DNA of 64,000 nt, from assembly GCF_001424485.1 (NCBI RefSeq), contig NZ_LMQC01000019.1:186001-250000 (forward strand), in the 5' to 3' direction. Positions 1-7,317 of this stretch are shown here, piece by piece. A model generated the notes under the pieces. The model saw nothing but the letters and a program-made list of their open reading frames with translations. It did not search any database and was not told where the DNA came from. The translations under genes and the position numbers were made by a program. The stretch is from Modestobacter sp. Leaf380 (GTDB lineage Bacteria; Actinomycetota; Actinomycetes; Mycobacteriales; Geodermatophilaceae). The first letter of the stretch is position 1, and the number at the start of each line of letters is the position of its first letter.

Positions 1-172
1 GCTCATCGGCGGTGTCCTCCTGGGGGCGGTCGGGACGCGATCGTCACCCGTCGTGGGGAGCGCCACCACCCCCGGACGTGCCGGACGGTTGCCTGCGCCC
101 TGGCCCGGGTAGAGAGGGTCCACCCGCGCGGCCGCACTCCCGGCCGCCGCCTCACGACAGGAGCACCACCCC

Positions 173-439
173 ATGGGGATCATCGGATTCCTCGTCTTCG
201 GACTCGTCGTCGGCGCCGTGGCCCGCCTCATCAAGCCCGGCAAGCAGAACCTCTCGATCCTGGCCACCCTGGGCCTGGGCGTCGTCGGTTCGCTGATCGG
301 CGGCGTCGTCGCCACCCTGCTGGGCACCGGCCGGTTCACCGAGCTGAACATCCTGGGCGCGATCGTCGCCATCGTGGCCGCCGTGCTGCTGATCGGCGTC
401 GCCGAGAGCGTCACCGGCAAGCGCTCCGTGCGTCACTGA
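173..439 (+). CDS. GlsB/YeaQ/YmgE family stress membrane protein
   Basis: Small integral membrane protein (88 aa) of the GlsB/YeaQ/YmgE (transglycosylase-associated) family. About three hydrophobic segments (residues 2-18, 28-48, 56-77) flank the basic loop RLIKPGKQN and a glycine-rich stretch, and the protein ends in a basic KRSVR tail. The family is linked to envelope and general stress; its biochemical activity is not established. The ATG at 173 follows AGGAG at 159-163. A close paralogue sits at 14418-14678, and the two share the 17-base leader CTCACGACAGGAGCACC just before the start. A strong hairpin follows directly, so the gene looks monocistronic. Confidence 0.9.
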   Translation: MGIIGFLVFGLVVGAVARLIKPGKQNLSILATLGLGVVGSLIGGVVATLLGTGRFTELNILGAIVAIVAAVLLIGVAESVTGKRSVRH

Positions 440-453
440 CCCACCCCCAGCCC

Positions 454-489
454 GACGGGCCCGGACACGTGCTGGTGTCCGGGCCCGTC
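454..489 (+). terminator. Rho-independent-type hairpin after GlsB gene
   Basis: Perfect 15-bp stem (454-468 with 475-489, arm GACGGGCCCGGACAC) and a 6-base loop, 14 bases after the stop codon at 439. There is no long T tract, as is usual in high-G+C actinobacteria. Confidence 0.75.
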
Positions 490-584
490 GTCTGCCCGGG
501 TCCGGCCGGGATGGTCTCGTTACGCCTCGGGGACGGCGGGTAGGCGGCGGTCTCACCCCGTCCGCGACACCCCCGGAGGTCCCC

Positions 585-1118
585 GTGGCCCGCAACACCC
601 TCTCCCGCTCCCTGCACGACGTCGGCCTCGCCGCCTGGTTCGGCGGCACCCTCGCCAACGCGGTCGCCCTCAACGCCGCCGCCTCCGAGGCCGGGGGTGA
701 CCAGGCCACCGGCGACGTCGCCAACGCCGGCTGGGACCGCTGGACCCCGGTCAACGCACTCGCCATCGGTGCCCACCTGGTCGGCAGCATCGGCCAGCTG
801 GCCGGGAACAAGGGGCGGGTGGCGAACCAGCAGGGCGTGGCCGGCATGTCCACCGCCAAGACGCTGCTCACCGCCGCCGCGCTGGGCGTCACCGGCTACA
901 GCCGGCTGCTGGGCCAGAAGGTGTCGGCCGCCGGCGCCCCCGGCCGCGCGGGCACCAAGCCCAGCAAGAAGACCCGGTCCGACGCGGCCGCGGCCCAGCT
1001 GCAGCTGGACCGGCTGCAGTGGGTGGTGCCCGCCCTGACCGGCGCCCTGGTCGTGGTCAGCAGCTACGCCGGGGAGCAGCAGCGGCCCTCCGAGGTGTTG
1101 AGCGGCACCCGCGCCTGA
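585..1118 (+). CDS. Conserved hypothetical protein with two hydrophobic segments
   Basis: 177-residue protein that I do not recognise as a named family. It begins with an amphipathic stretch (LSRSLHDVGLAAWFGGTLAN), has an Ala/Gly-rich hydrophobic region near residues 60-75, a second near 88-105, and a C-terminal hydrophobic segment (about 145-163) after a Lys/Arg-rich linker (KPSKKTR). This suggests a small membrane-associated protein. The GTG start at 585 is supported by GGAGG at 575-579. A perfect 13-bp hairpin follows the stop, so it is probably a single-gene unit. No function is assigned. Confidence 0.75.
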   Translation: MARNTLSRSLHDVGLAAWFGGTLANAVALNAAASEAGGDQATGDVANAGWDRWTPVNALAIGAHLVGSIGQLAGNKGRVANQQGVAGMSTAKTLLTAAALGVTGYSRLLGQKVSAAGAPGRAGTKPSKKTRSDAAAAQLQLDRLQWVVPALTGALVVVSSYAGEQQRPSEVLSGTRA

Positions 1119-1128
1119 GACCCGCAGC

Positions 1129-1160
1129 CGGCGGACGGGGCCCACCTGCCCCGTCCGCCG
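1129..1160 (+). terminator. Hairpin terminator
   Basis: Perfect 13-bp stem (1129-1141 with 1148-1160, arm CGGCGGACGGGGC), 6-base loop, starting 11 bases after the stop at 1118. Confidence 0.7.
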
Positions 1161-1204
1161 GGCCTGGAACCGGACCGGGCGACCACACAGTTGCGCGGTG
1201 CAAC

Positions 1205-1864
1205 ATGTGGGTCGTGTCGACGACGATCCCGACCCGCCTGGCCCTGGCCCTGCCCCTGCTGGTGACCGGTGGTCTGCTCCTCAGCGCCTGCTCCTCCGGG
1301 GGTGACGGGACGGGACCCGCGGCGAGTCCCACCAGCTCGTCGGTGGCCACCCACGCGGCGACGGGCACGACCGGCCCGGCCACGGCACCCGCTCCCACCG
1401 CCGCCCCCGAGCCCAGTGGCGCGGACCCGACGGCCGCCGGCGGTCCGGACCGCTGTCACACCAGCGAGCTCACCGGCCGCCTGACCCCGGGCGACTCGGG
1501 CGCCGGCCACACCGGCGCGACGCTGACGCTGACCGACACCGGCGGCGAGGTCTGCACGGTCTACGGCTACGGCGGCCTGGGGCTCATCGCCCAGGACGGG
1601 GCCGCCGCCCCGACGGTGCAGGACCGGGTGGCGAGCCCCGCACCGCGGACGGTGACCCTGCAGCCCGGGGACGCGGTGTCCTCGACCCTGTACTGGAGCG
1701 ACGTCGCCTCGGGCTCCGAGCCGACCACCGGCGACTGCGAGCCGCAGCCGGGCCAGCTCACCGTCATCCCGCCGGACGAGACCGACGCGCTGTCGGTGAC
1801 CTGGCCCGGCGGCCCGGTGTGCGGGGGCGGGGAGATCCAGCAGACCGCCTACGTCGCGGCCTGA
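1205..1864 (+). CDS. DUF4232 domain lipoprotein
   Basis: Secreted lipoprotein of 219 aa. The N-terminus has a short charged segment, a hydrophobic core (LALALPLLVTGGLLL) and a lipobox LSAC at about residues 26-29, so the mature protein should be lipid-anchored at the outer face of the membrane. A long Ser/Thr/Ala/Pro linker (about 35-80) precedes a DUF4232 beta-sandwich domain with paired cysteines (CHTSEL, EVCTVYGY, GDCEP, GPVCGGG). DUF4232 proteins are common in actinobacteria and functionally uncharacterised. ATG 1205 is chosen because it gives a proper signal peptide; GTG 1211 is also possible. Confidence 0.85.
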   Translation: MWVVSTTIPTRLALALPLLVTGGLLLSACSSGGDGTGPAASPTSSSVATHAATGTTGPATAPAPTAAPEPSGADPTAAGGPDRCHTSELTGRLTPGDSGAGHTGATLTLTDTGGEVCTVYGYGGLGLIAQDGAAAPTVQDRVASPAPRTVTLQPGDAVSSTLYWSDVASGSEPTTGDCEPQPGQLTVIPPDETDALSVTWPGGPVCGGGEIQQTAYVAA

Positions 1865-1922
1865 ACGGGCGGGCGGGGTTGCACCGACGTGGCACCCGGT
1901 GCCGCCCGGCGTTGACCCGCCG

Positions 1923-1954
1923 GGACCACGCGTGGTCCAGTGACCGTGGTCACT
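1923..1954. promoter_or_regulatory. Two abutting perfect palindromes upstream of a LuxR-type regulator
   Basis: 1923-1938 is a perfect 16-bp palindrome (GGACCACG/CGTGGTCC). 1939-1954 is another (AGTGACC-GT-GGTCACT). They touch without spacing and sit 36 bases before the preferred start of the GAF-LuxR gene. They look like a tandem dimer operator, possibly autoregulatory; a role as terminator for the preceding lipoprotein gene is less likely because the two dyads are independent. Confidence 0.5.
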
Positions 1955-1990
1955 GCTGGTGCCGACGACGACGTCGGCGGGTGGAGAGGG

Positions 1991-2917
1991 GTGCCGGTGC
2001 GGTCCAGCGCCACACACGGGACGGACGCCGGGGTGCACCCCGACAGCACGCGGCCGCACGACCGGGACGCGCTGCGCGCCGTGCTGCGCGACGTGGTGGG
2101 CAGCTCGGGGATGGCCATCGCCTTCGGCGGGCAGGTCGCGACCTCCCGCGGTCAGGTCGCGGCGTCCGGGGTGCGGGACGCGGTGGTGATCAGCGAGCTG
2201 CTGGGCACCCGGACGGCGTCGCTGCGCGGGCTGGCGGTGCACGCCGGCGCCGGGCTCGGCGGCCGGGTGCTGGCCGAGGGCCGGCCCGCGGGCGTCGAGG
2301 ACTACGGCGTGGCGCGCGGCATCACCCACGACTACGACGTGCCGGTGCTGGCCGAGGGGTTGTGCACCGTCGTCGCCACGCCGGTGCTGGTGCAGGGCCG
2401 GCCGCGGGCGGTGGTCTACGCGGCCAGCCGGGAGCGCGGGTCGGTCGGGGACCGGGTGCGCGACTCGCTCACCCGCGCCGCCGGCCGGATGGCCGCCGAG
2501 CTCGCGGTGCGCGACGAGGTGGACCGCCGGGTCGAGATGCTGCAGGCCGTCGCCGTGACCGCGCGGTCCGACGGTGCCGACGCCGCCCGCCTGGAGGAGG
2601 TGCGCGCCGTGCACTCGGACCTGCGGCTGATCGCCCAGGACCTCACCGACGACGCCCTCCGTGATCGCGTCCACGCCGCCTGCTCCCGGCTCGCCGCCCT
2701 CGGCTCGCCCCCGCGGAGCACCGTGCAGCTCAGCGCCCGCGAGACCGACGTGCTGGCCCAGGTCGCGCTGGGCTGCTCCAACGCCGAGACCGCCCGCCGG
2801 CTGAGCATCCGGCCCGAGACCGTGAAGAGCTACCTCGGCTCGGCGATGGGGAAGCTGGACGCGCACACCCGGCACGAGGCCGTCGTCCGGGCGCGGGCGG
2901 CGGGGCTGCTGCCCTGA
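1991..2917 (+). CDS. GAF domain / LuxR-type HTH transcriptional regulator
   Basis: Transcription factor of about 308 aa. The N-terminal two thirds (about residues 30-180) read as a GAF-like sensor domain, followed by a helical linker with many Arg/Glu and a C-terminal LuxR-type helix-turn-helix. The HTH is clear: LSARETDVLAQVALG, then SNAETARRLSIRPETVKSYL and a KLDAHTRHEAV helix. No receiver domain with conserved Asp is present, so it is a one-component sensor-regulator rather than a response regulator. GTG 1991 with GGAGAGGG just before it is preferred; GTG 1940 lies inside a palindrome and would add 17 residues. Confidence 0.85.
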   Translation: MPVRSSATHGTDAGVHPDSTRPHDRDALRAVLRDVVGSSGMAIAFGGQVATSRGQVAASGVRDAVVISELLGTRTASLRGLAVHAGAGLGGRVLAEGRPAGVEDYGVARGITHDYDVPVLAEGLCTVVATPVLVQGRPRAVVYAASRERGSVGDRVRDSLTRAAGRMAAELAVRDEVDRRVEMLQAVAVTARSDGADAARLEEVRAVHSDLRLIAQDLTDDALRDRVHAACSRLAALGSPPRSTVQLSARETDVLAQVALGCSNAETARRLSIRPETVKSYLGSAMGKLDAHTRHEAVVRARAAGLLP

Positions 2918-2950
2918 GGGCGGGCGGCAAGCCAGCGCAGCCGACCCCCG

Positions 2951-3088
2951 TTCAGGCGAGTCGACCTGGCCGGCCGCGCGATGAGCTCCCTCGTGGAGCT
3001 GGCACCGGCGTTCACCTTCCCTCGGCACCACGGGGCCAACTGGGACGCCTTCGACGACTGCACCGACGACCTCGTGGAGCCCCTGTAG
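2951..3088 (+). pseudogene. Barstar-family inhibitor fragment
   Basis: In frame from about 2951 the DNA encodes VDLAGRAMSSLVEL followed by FPRHHGANWDAFDDCTDDL and a stop at 3086-3088. This matches the N-terminal half of barstar-like ribonuclease inhibitors, where the motif FP-x-x-x-G-x-N-W-D-A-x-x-D-C is diagnostic. Barstar proteins are about 90-140 aa; only about 45 residues remain, no good start codon precedes them, and the C-terminal helix and strand are missing. A remnant is the simplest reading. An ATG at 2981 could give a 35-residue peptide. Confidence 0.65.
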
Positions 3089-3163
3089 GCAGCTGGGTGT
3101 CGTGTGGGACATGGTCACCGAGAACGAGCTCACCCCCGTCGCCGCGGGTGGAAACTGTCGAGC

Positions 3164-3352
3164 GTGACCAGGCACCCGAGCACTGCCCAGAACGTGGTCG
3201 GCATCGTGGGCCTGCTGATCATCGCCGCCCTGAGCTTCGTGTTCGACGGCCCGTGGTGGCTCCTCGGCCTCATCGTCGCCGTCCCCTACGGCCTGGCCCT
3301 GTGGCTGGCCGGCCGGCATCGCAGGAGTGCCGGTCCCACCGCCGACCTGTGA
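3164..3352 (+). CDS. Small two-helix membrane protein, hypothetical
   Basis: 62-residue protein starting at GTG 3164 (VTRHPSTAQN...). Two hydrophobic segments are visible: residues about 10-28 (VVGIVGLLIIAALSFVF) and 30-50 (WWLLGLIVAVPYGLALWLAG), followed by a basic Arg/His tail. This is a helical hairpin topology. An upstream in-frame ATG at 3104 would add an Arg-rich stretch and is less likely. No family recognised. Confidence 0.55.
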   Translation: MTRHPSTAQNVVGIVGLLIIAALSFVFDGPWWLLGLIVAVPYGLALWLAGRHRRSAGPTADL

Positions 3353-3545
3353 GCATCGGAGCGGTGGTGGCACCCACCCGGACCGCCACCACCTCACCGA
3401 TGCTTCCCAGCCACAGGCCGCCGCGTCTGGGTCGAGCCCGATCCCAGAGCTCGAGGCTCACCGCGCGACAGAGGGAGTGGGTTACCGGACAGTCGGTCGG
3501 GGCAGGGTCTACTGCAGTCCCCGAAGACTCTGAGATCTTTTTCGG

Positions 3546-4097
3546 ATGATCATCTGGATCAACGGGGCTTTCGGCGCCGGCAAGACAACCCTCACCGAGC
3601 GACTCCTGTCGGCCATCCCGCACGCGATGACATTCGACCCGGAGTACGTGGGGTTCATCCTCACCCGATGGGTGCCCGCGGCTGACAGCGGCGACTTCAG
3701 GGATCTACCCGTGTGGCGCCGACTGGTCGGCGACTTCGCCATCGGGCTGTGCCAGGAGTACCGCCGACCTCTTATCGTGCCTATGACCCTGGTCAACGGC
3801 GAGATCCGCGACGACATCTTCGATCGCATCCGTGCCAGCGGAGAAGACCTCTTGCATGTCTGGCTGGACGTCTCCGCCTCCGTGCTTCGTCGGCGGATCG
3901 AGGAGCAGGTCCTGATCACAGACGACGCAGCCGCCGACCAGGAGGCAAGGCAGTTTCGACTGGCCGCTGTGGATCGCTGCAGCGCAGCGGCTAACCAGTT
4001 GCCCCCATAGACGATCGTCCTGGACGCGGAGCATCAATCAGCAGCAGCGTTGGCCGACGGCCTCCTGACCCGCCTCGCACTGCCACCAGTCAGCTAG
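3546..4097 (+). pseudogene. TmrB-like P-loop nucleotide kinase, interrupted by an amber codon
   Basis: The first 154 residues match TmrB-type ATP-binding proteins (tunicamycin-resistance-like): MIIWINGAFGAGKTT with Walker A GAFGAGKT, then FDPEYVGF, VPMTLV and RRRIEEQV. The frame stops at TAG 4008-4010, but reading straight on gives TIVLDAEHQSAAALADGLL and a natural stop at 4095-4097. The read-through product is 183 codons, the usual length for this family, and restores the expected C-terminal beta strand and helix. So a single nonsense change (or sequencing error) has removed about 29 residues. The truncated 154-aa product may be made but is probably unstable. Confidence 0.8.
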
Positions 4098-4128
4098 CGA
4101 CCAGTTGCGTTGACCCAAAGCCGACCGT

Positions 4129-4455
4129 CTACCGGGACGCCGGCGGGTCGTCCTCGTCGAATGACAGGTGCAGCCGACTCATGTAGGCCTCGGAACTCGC
4201 CTGGGAGACTTGCTCGCCCTCGGCGTCGAAAGAGACCCCGACAGGGCAGCACCGCGTCGCGCGGAAGTCGTACCCGTCCTGCTCCCCCACCTCCGCGACC
4301 AGCCAGACGGTGTCGCCCGCAGTCAGGCGACGGAAGCCGGGGACAGCAAGGACGGAGTAGTGCACCCAGCACCCGCCCGGGAACTCCTCGGCCGAACACA
4401 CGCCCCAACCCTCAACGTCATCCCACGTCTGCACGACGGCGAGCACTGCGTCCAT
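4129..4455 (-). CDS. Cold-shock-like domain protein
   Basis: 108-residue acidic protein starting at ATG 4455. The N-terminal 70 residues resemble a cold-shock/OB fold: a strand MDAVLAVVQTWDD, the EGWGV loop, GGCWVHYSVL in place of the usual D-V-F-V-H-x-S, then LTAGDTVWLVAEV and a closing strand DFRATRC. A Ser/Glu/Asp-rich tail follows. Similar small proteins occur singly in actinobacterial genomes; single-stranded nucleic acid binding is inferred, not shown. A start further upstream (4599) would add a low-quality 48-residue extension. It is divergent from the gene at 4569. Confidence 0.6.
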   Translation of the reverse strand: MDAVLAVVQTWDDVEGWGVCSAEEFPGGCWVHYSVLAVPGFRRLTAGDTVWLVAEVGEQDGYDFRATRCCPVGVSFDAEGEQVSQASSEAYMSRLHLSFDEDDPPASR

Positions 4456-4568
4456 AGATGGAGCCTGCCCCAGCGGGGGTCCCGGAAGCCACCGTCCACT
4501 GGACACTGCACGTCCACCGACTCGAGGCGAGGCAATGCCTTGGGCAGCGAGCATGACAAGATCCACGT

Positions 4569-4937
4569 GTGCCCAATGCGAAACAGGCTGCGATCGCACA
4601 ATGCCTGGAGACCATCCGTTCCGCGGGGGGAGCCTGGGCTTGGGGCTCTGAAGGCGGCCTGATCCCTTGGGAAGACTCGCAAGGGCACATGATCGCTGTC
4701 CTGTGGTCCACCGCCTCAGCTGCCCGAGCAGAATCCTGGGATGGGCAGGCCCGTGACGAAAGCGCGATCTTTAAGACCCTGGGGGAGATCTGGGCTCGAT
4801 ATGACCGTTGGCATGAGGCCGGCGTCGAAGAGATAGGTCTAGAACCCACAAACGGACGGATTCTGCTGACGTGCTCCTTGGACGAGTTTCGACAGGTCGT
4901 CACGACAGGGCGCATGCGCAAGGATTCGTTGCCCTAG
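4569..4937 (+). CDS. Hypothetical protein, DUF2750-like
   Basis: 122-residue protein with a GTG start at 4569. The pattern AWAWGSEGGLIPWEDSQGH then IAVLWSTASAARAESW and SLDEF resembles DUF2750-type proteins, in which a tryptophan-rich sheet precedes a W-P/S-x-x-x-x-A helix and a hydrophobic-DEF segment. The match is by eye and weak. DUF2750 has no known function. Composition is less G+C-rich than the surrounding core genes, as for the whole 3.3-5.4 kb stretch. Confidence 0.55.
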   Translation: MPNAKQAAIAQCLETIRSAGGAWAWGSEGGLIPWEDSQGHMIAVLWSTASAARAESWDGQARDESAIFKTLGEIWARYDRWHEAGVEEIGLEPTNGRILLTCSLDEFRQVVTTGRMRKDSLP

Positions 4938-5149
4938 CAGCGTCCACCGTTCGCTGATGACCGTCTACCGGGGACGGAGCGTCGCCGTCGGGTGGGCGGA
5001 CAGGACGCTGACCGCCGCTCTCGACCGCACCGAGGCTGCCGCCAGCGATGGCGACACTCGCCGACCGCGCGAGTGGCGGCCACGCCCCGCCGCCTCGGTG
5101 CGGCATCCGGCCGTACGGATCCCCTCCGCACTCGTGATGAAGTGAGGTC

Positions 5150-5434
5150 ATGAAGGTCATGACTGCCGCCATGGCGGAGGCCCTGTCTGAACGGGGTTTC
5201 GTGCAACGGAAGAGACGGTGGGTGGCGCTGCGTCCCACCTTGCCGGTCCAGGTCTACGACGAGAAGGCGCGGTTTGGGCCCCACCATGGGATTGGCGTTC
5301 TCTTCGGCGGTCCAGGTATCAATGACCACGTCGACGAGAACGTGTGCCTACAGATCAGCCAGCGCGAATCCGCGGGTGACCGCCTAACCTTCTACTACGA
5401 CTTCGCCGACCCTCAAGGGGCTGCGCGATGCGAA
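5150..5434 (+). pseudogene. Hypothetical gene truncated at its 3' end by an IS element
   Basis: ATG 5150 opens a frame (MKVMTAAMAEALSERGFVQR...) encoding about 95 residues with a plausible alpha/beta pattern (VQVYDEKARF, GIGVLFGG, RLTFYYDFAD). The frame runs into the left terminal repeat of the IS at 5435 and stops 9 codons later inside it. The DUF4304-like look of the start is too weak to name. It appears to be the 5' part of a gene whose remainder is not present on the other side of the IS, so the insertion was accompanied by loss or rearrangement. Confidence 0.5.
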
Positions 5435-5459
5435 GGGACTGCTGCACAAGGTGGTGACA
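5435..5459 (+). repeat. Left terminal inverted repeat of the IS3-family element
   Basis: Outer GGGACTGCTGCAC and inner GGTGACA match the inverted copy at 6728-6752; the five central bases differ. Confidence 0.9.
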
Positions 5460-5503
5460 TCTGATCTGTGGTGCCGAGAGGTGCCGCTGGAAGGATGTTC
5501 ACC

Positions 5504-5797
5504 GTGCCTAAGCCTTACCCGCAGGAGTTCCGCGACGACGTGGTCAACGTCGCCCGCAACCGTGAGCCCGGCACCCATCTCAAGCAGGTCGCCGCGGACT
5601 TTGGGATCAGCGAGTCGTGTCTGACCAACTGGATGAAGGCCGCCGATGTCGAGGCCGGGATCAAGCCCGGGACGACCGCGGCGGAGAACACCGAGCTGCG
5701 TGATGCCCGCCGGCGGATCCGGCTGCTGGAGCAGGAGAACGAAGTGCTGCGCCGGGCGGCTGCCTACCTGTCGCAGGCGAACCTGCCGGGAAAATGA
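5504..5797 (+). CDS. IS3-family transposase OrfA
   Basis: 97-residue DNA-binding subunit beginning at GTG 5504 (VPKPYPQEFRDDVV), preceded by GGAAGG at 5489-5494. Residues about 8-60 form the Tnp_1/HTH_29 helix-turn-helix (LKQVAADFGISESCLTNWM), followed by a leucine-zipper-like helix (LRDARRRIRLLEQENEVLRR) that dimerises IS3 OrfA/OrfAB proteins. The stop TGA at 5795-5797 overlaps the orfB start. ATG 5495 is an alternative start, immediately after the SD and therefore less likely. Confidence 0.9.
   Translation: MPKPYPQEFRDDVVNVARNREPGTHLKQVAADFGISESCLTNWMKAADVEAGIKPGTTAAENTELRDARRRIRLLEQENEVLRRAAAYLSQANLPGK
5788..5794 (+). promoter_or_regulatory. Candidate -1 ribosomal frameshift heptamer in the IS3 element
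   Basis: G GGA AAA at 5788-5794 obeys the X-XXY-YYZ slippery pattern in the orfA reading frame, directly before the orfA stop (TGA 5795-5797). Slipping one base back enters the orfB frame exactly at 5794. IS3 elements commonly make the active OrfAB fusion this way. The overlapping ATGA also permits separate OrfB initiation. Confidence 0.6.
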
Positions 5798-6720
5798 TGT
5801 ACCCGCTCGTCCGTGAACTGGCCGCGGTCGGCACCCCTGTGCGGGTGCCGGTCACGGTGACGTGCCGGGTCCTCAAGCTGGCCCGCCAGCCCTACTACCG
5901 GTGGCTGGCCGCCCCGGTCACCGACGCCGAGCTCATCGAGGCCTACCGGGCCAACGCCCTGTTCGACGCCCACCGCGATGACCAGGAATTCGGCTACCGG
6001 CTGCTGGTCGATGAGGCAGCAGATGCCGGACAGCCGATGGCAGCCCGGACCGCATGGGCGATCTGCTCGGCCAATGGCTGGTGGTCAGCGTTCGGCAAGC
6101 CCCGCCGCGGCAAGTCGAAGAGGCCCGGCCCGCCGGTCCACGACGACCTGCTGGCCACCGTCGATTCCCACGGGGTGACCCGGCACCAGTTCGCCGCCGA
6201 GGCACCCAACACCGTGTGGTTGACCGACATCAGCGAGCGCAAGACCGGCGAGGGCAAGCTCTACCTGTGCGCGGTCAAGGACCTGCACTCCAACCGCATC
6301 GTCGGGTACTCCATCGACTCCCGGATGAAGTCTCGACTCGCGGTCACCGCCCTCGCGAACGCGGTCGCGATGCGTCGCACTGCCGGTGCGGACGTGGCCG
6401 GCTGCATCGTGCATAGCGACCGCGGATCTCAATTCCGGTCCCGAAAATTCGTCCGGGTCATCGGCGCTCACCAGATGGTCGGCTCGATGGGCCAAGTCGG
6501 GGCCTGCGGGGACAACGCGGCCATGGAGAGCTTCTTCGCGCTGCTGCAGAAGAACGTCCTGGACCGCCAAACCTGGACCACCCGCCAGCAGCTGCGAATC
6601 GCGATCGTCACCTGGATCGAACGGACCTACCACCGCCGACGACGACAAGCCGCCCTCGGCCGACTGACACCCATCGAGTACGAGATGATCGACCCCACAC
6701 AGGCAGCTCAAGCCGCCTGA
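5794..6720 (+). CDS. IS3-family transposase OrfB (DDE integrase core)
   Basis: 308 residues. The N-terminal HTH_21 region (residues about 35-95, ending WAICSANGWWSAFGK) precedes an rve integrase core with the DDE triad: Asp in WLTDIS (about residue 145), Asp in VHSDRGSQF (about 208), and Glu in AMESFFALLQKN (about 245). The C-terminal IERTYHRRRRQAALGRLTPIEYE is the usual rve_3 end. Length and triad are intact, so the transposase looks functional when expressed as OrfAB. Confidence 0.93.
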   Translation: MMYPLVRELAAVGTPVRVPVTVTCRVLKLARQPYYRWLAAPVTDAELIEAYRANALFDAHRDDQEFGYRLLVDEAADAGQPMAARTAWAICSANGWWSAFGKPRRGKSKRPGPPVHDDLLATVDSHGVTRHQFAAEAPNTVWLTDISERKTGEGKLYLCAVKDLHSNRIVGYSIDSRMKSRLAVTALANAVAMRRTAGADVAGCIVHSDRGSQFRSRKFVRVIGAHQMVGSMGQVGACGDNAAMESFFALLQKNVLDRQTWTTRQQLRIAIVTWIERTYHRRRRQAALGRLTPIEYEMIDPTQAAQAA

Positions 6721-6727
6721 CCCAACC

Positions 6728-6752
6728 TGTCACCTATCCGTGCAGCAGTCCC
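6728..6752 (-). repeat. Right terminal inverted repeat of the IS3-family element
   Basis: Inverted copy of 5435-5459; 20 of 25 positions match. It cuts into the resolvase reading frame that begins at 6974 on the other strand. Confidence 0.9.
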
Positions 6753-6974
6753 GAGGTCTTCGACCGAGCGTCCGAGTCGGTCGATTCGCCACACCGCGAG
6801 GGTGTCGCCGGAACGCAGATACTCCAGGCAGGCGATGAGTTGCGGCCGCCGCGCCGTGGCACCGGACGCGAAATCCGTGAAGACCTTCTCGGCGCCGACG
6901 GCGGCCAGGGCATCGTGCTGGAGCGCAGGGTCCTGCTCGAGAGTGGACACCCGCGCGTACCCGACGATCGTCAT
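6753..6974 (-). pseudogene. Serine resolvase/invertase N-terminal fragment, truncated by the IS
   Basis: Starting at ATG 6974: MTIVGYARVSTLEQDPALQ, with the catalytic Ser in RVST (residue 10) and the conserved LRSGDTLAVWRIDRLGRSV block. The frame enters the IS3 terminal repeat after about 74 residues and terminates inside the element. Full resolvases are about 180-200 aa, so the rest of the catalytic domain and the DNA-binding HTH are missing. The protein differs from the second resolvase at 8707 and probably came from another element. Confidence 0.85.
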
Positions 6975-7016
6975 GCTCCGACGCTAGCGGATGCGTCGAT
7001 CCACAAGACGTCGCGC

Positions 7017-7140
7017 ACGGGTTTCTGGGCCGTTGATTTCGGAACGGGTTTCGGGCCTAGGGCGCGGGCAGGTGGCCTGGGGTTCTTCGGACCCTCGACT
7101 GCGTGCGACACGTCGTTTCACAAACGGGGGTTTCTGGTCC
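7017..7140. repeat. Three short direct repeats upstream of the resolvase fragment (possible res site)
   Basis: Copies ACGGGTTTCTGGGCC (7017-7031), ACGGGTTTCGGGCC (7044-7057) and the related ACGGGGGTTTCTGGTCC (7124-7140) lie within 170 bp upstream of the truncated resolvase start. Serine resolvases act at res sites made of several subsites placed beside their gene, so this spacing is suggestive. No inverted half-sites were worked out. Confidence 0.35.
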
Positions 7141-7169
7141 TACGTCAGTGCGTGTAACAACGTCCTCCC

Positions 7170-7195
7170 TGTGAGTAGCAGCGAAGCATGGCGGC
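7170..7195 (+). repeat. Left subterminal repeat of the Tni-type transposon
   Basis: Begins TGTGAGTAGCAGCGA; pairs as an inverted repeat with 11555-11580, 23 of 26 identical (differences at positions 7, 16 and 19). Lies 59 bases inside the left CGTCGTTTC. Likely a transposase-binding site. Confidence 0.75.
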
Positions 7196-7317
7196 AGGTC
7201 AACAGACCTCGGTGGCGGGGTTCAGCTTCCTGACTTGGTCGTGGAGCCCTGCCCGAACCGCAGGACTCCGGTAGTTAGCGAACTGCGCCAGAACGGATTG
7301 CCGGTGGCATACGTGGT

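Larger units (their letters stand above)
5435..6752 (+). mobile_element. IS3-family insertion sequence, complete
   Basis: 1318-bp element bounded by 25-bp imperfect inverted repeats (5435-5459 and 6728-6752, 20 of 25 matching, outer 13 bases GGGACTGCTGCAC perfect). It contains orfA (HTH) and orfB (DDE transposase) overlapping in the -1 frame. No clean target duplication is visible: the left flank ends GAA, the right begins GAG. The left neighbour and the right neighbour are unrelated truncated genes, so an adjacent deletion or recombination probably followed insertion. Confidence 0.9.

Noticed and set aside
1064-3397. 777-codon minus-strand open frame
   Set aside because: Antisense to DUF4232 and LuxR-type genes; His/Gly/Arg-rich nonsense composition and no start signal.
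4957-5145. 62-codon open frame between two hypothetical genes
   Set aside because: Arg/Ala-rich composition, no ribosome-binding site and no recognisable pattern.
5429-6757. Target-site duplication around the IS3 element
   Set aside because: Flanks GAA and GAG do not match and the neighbouring genes are unrelated.
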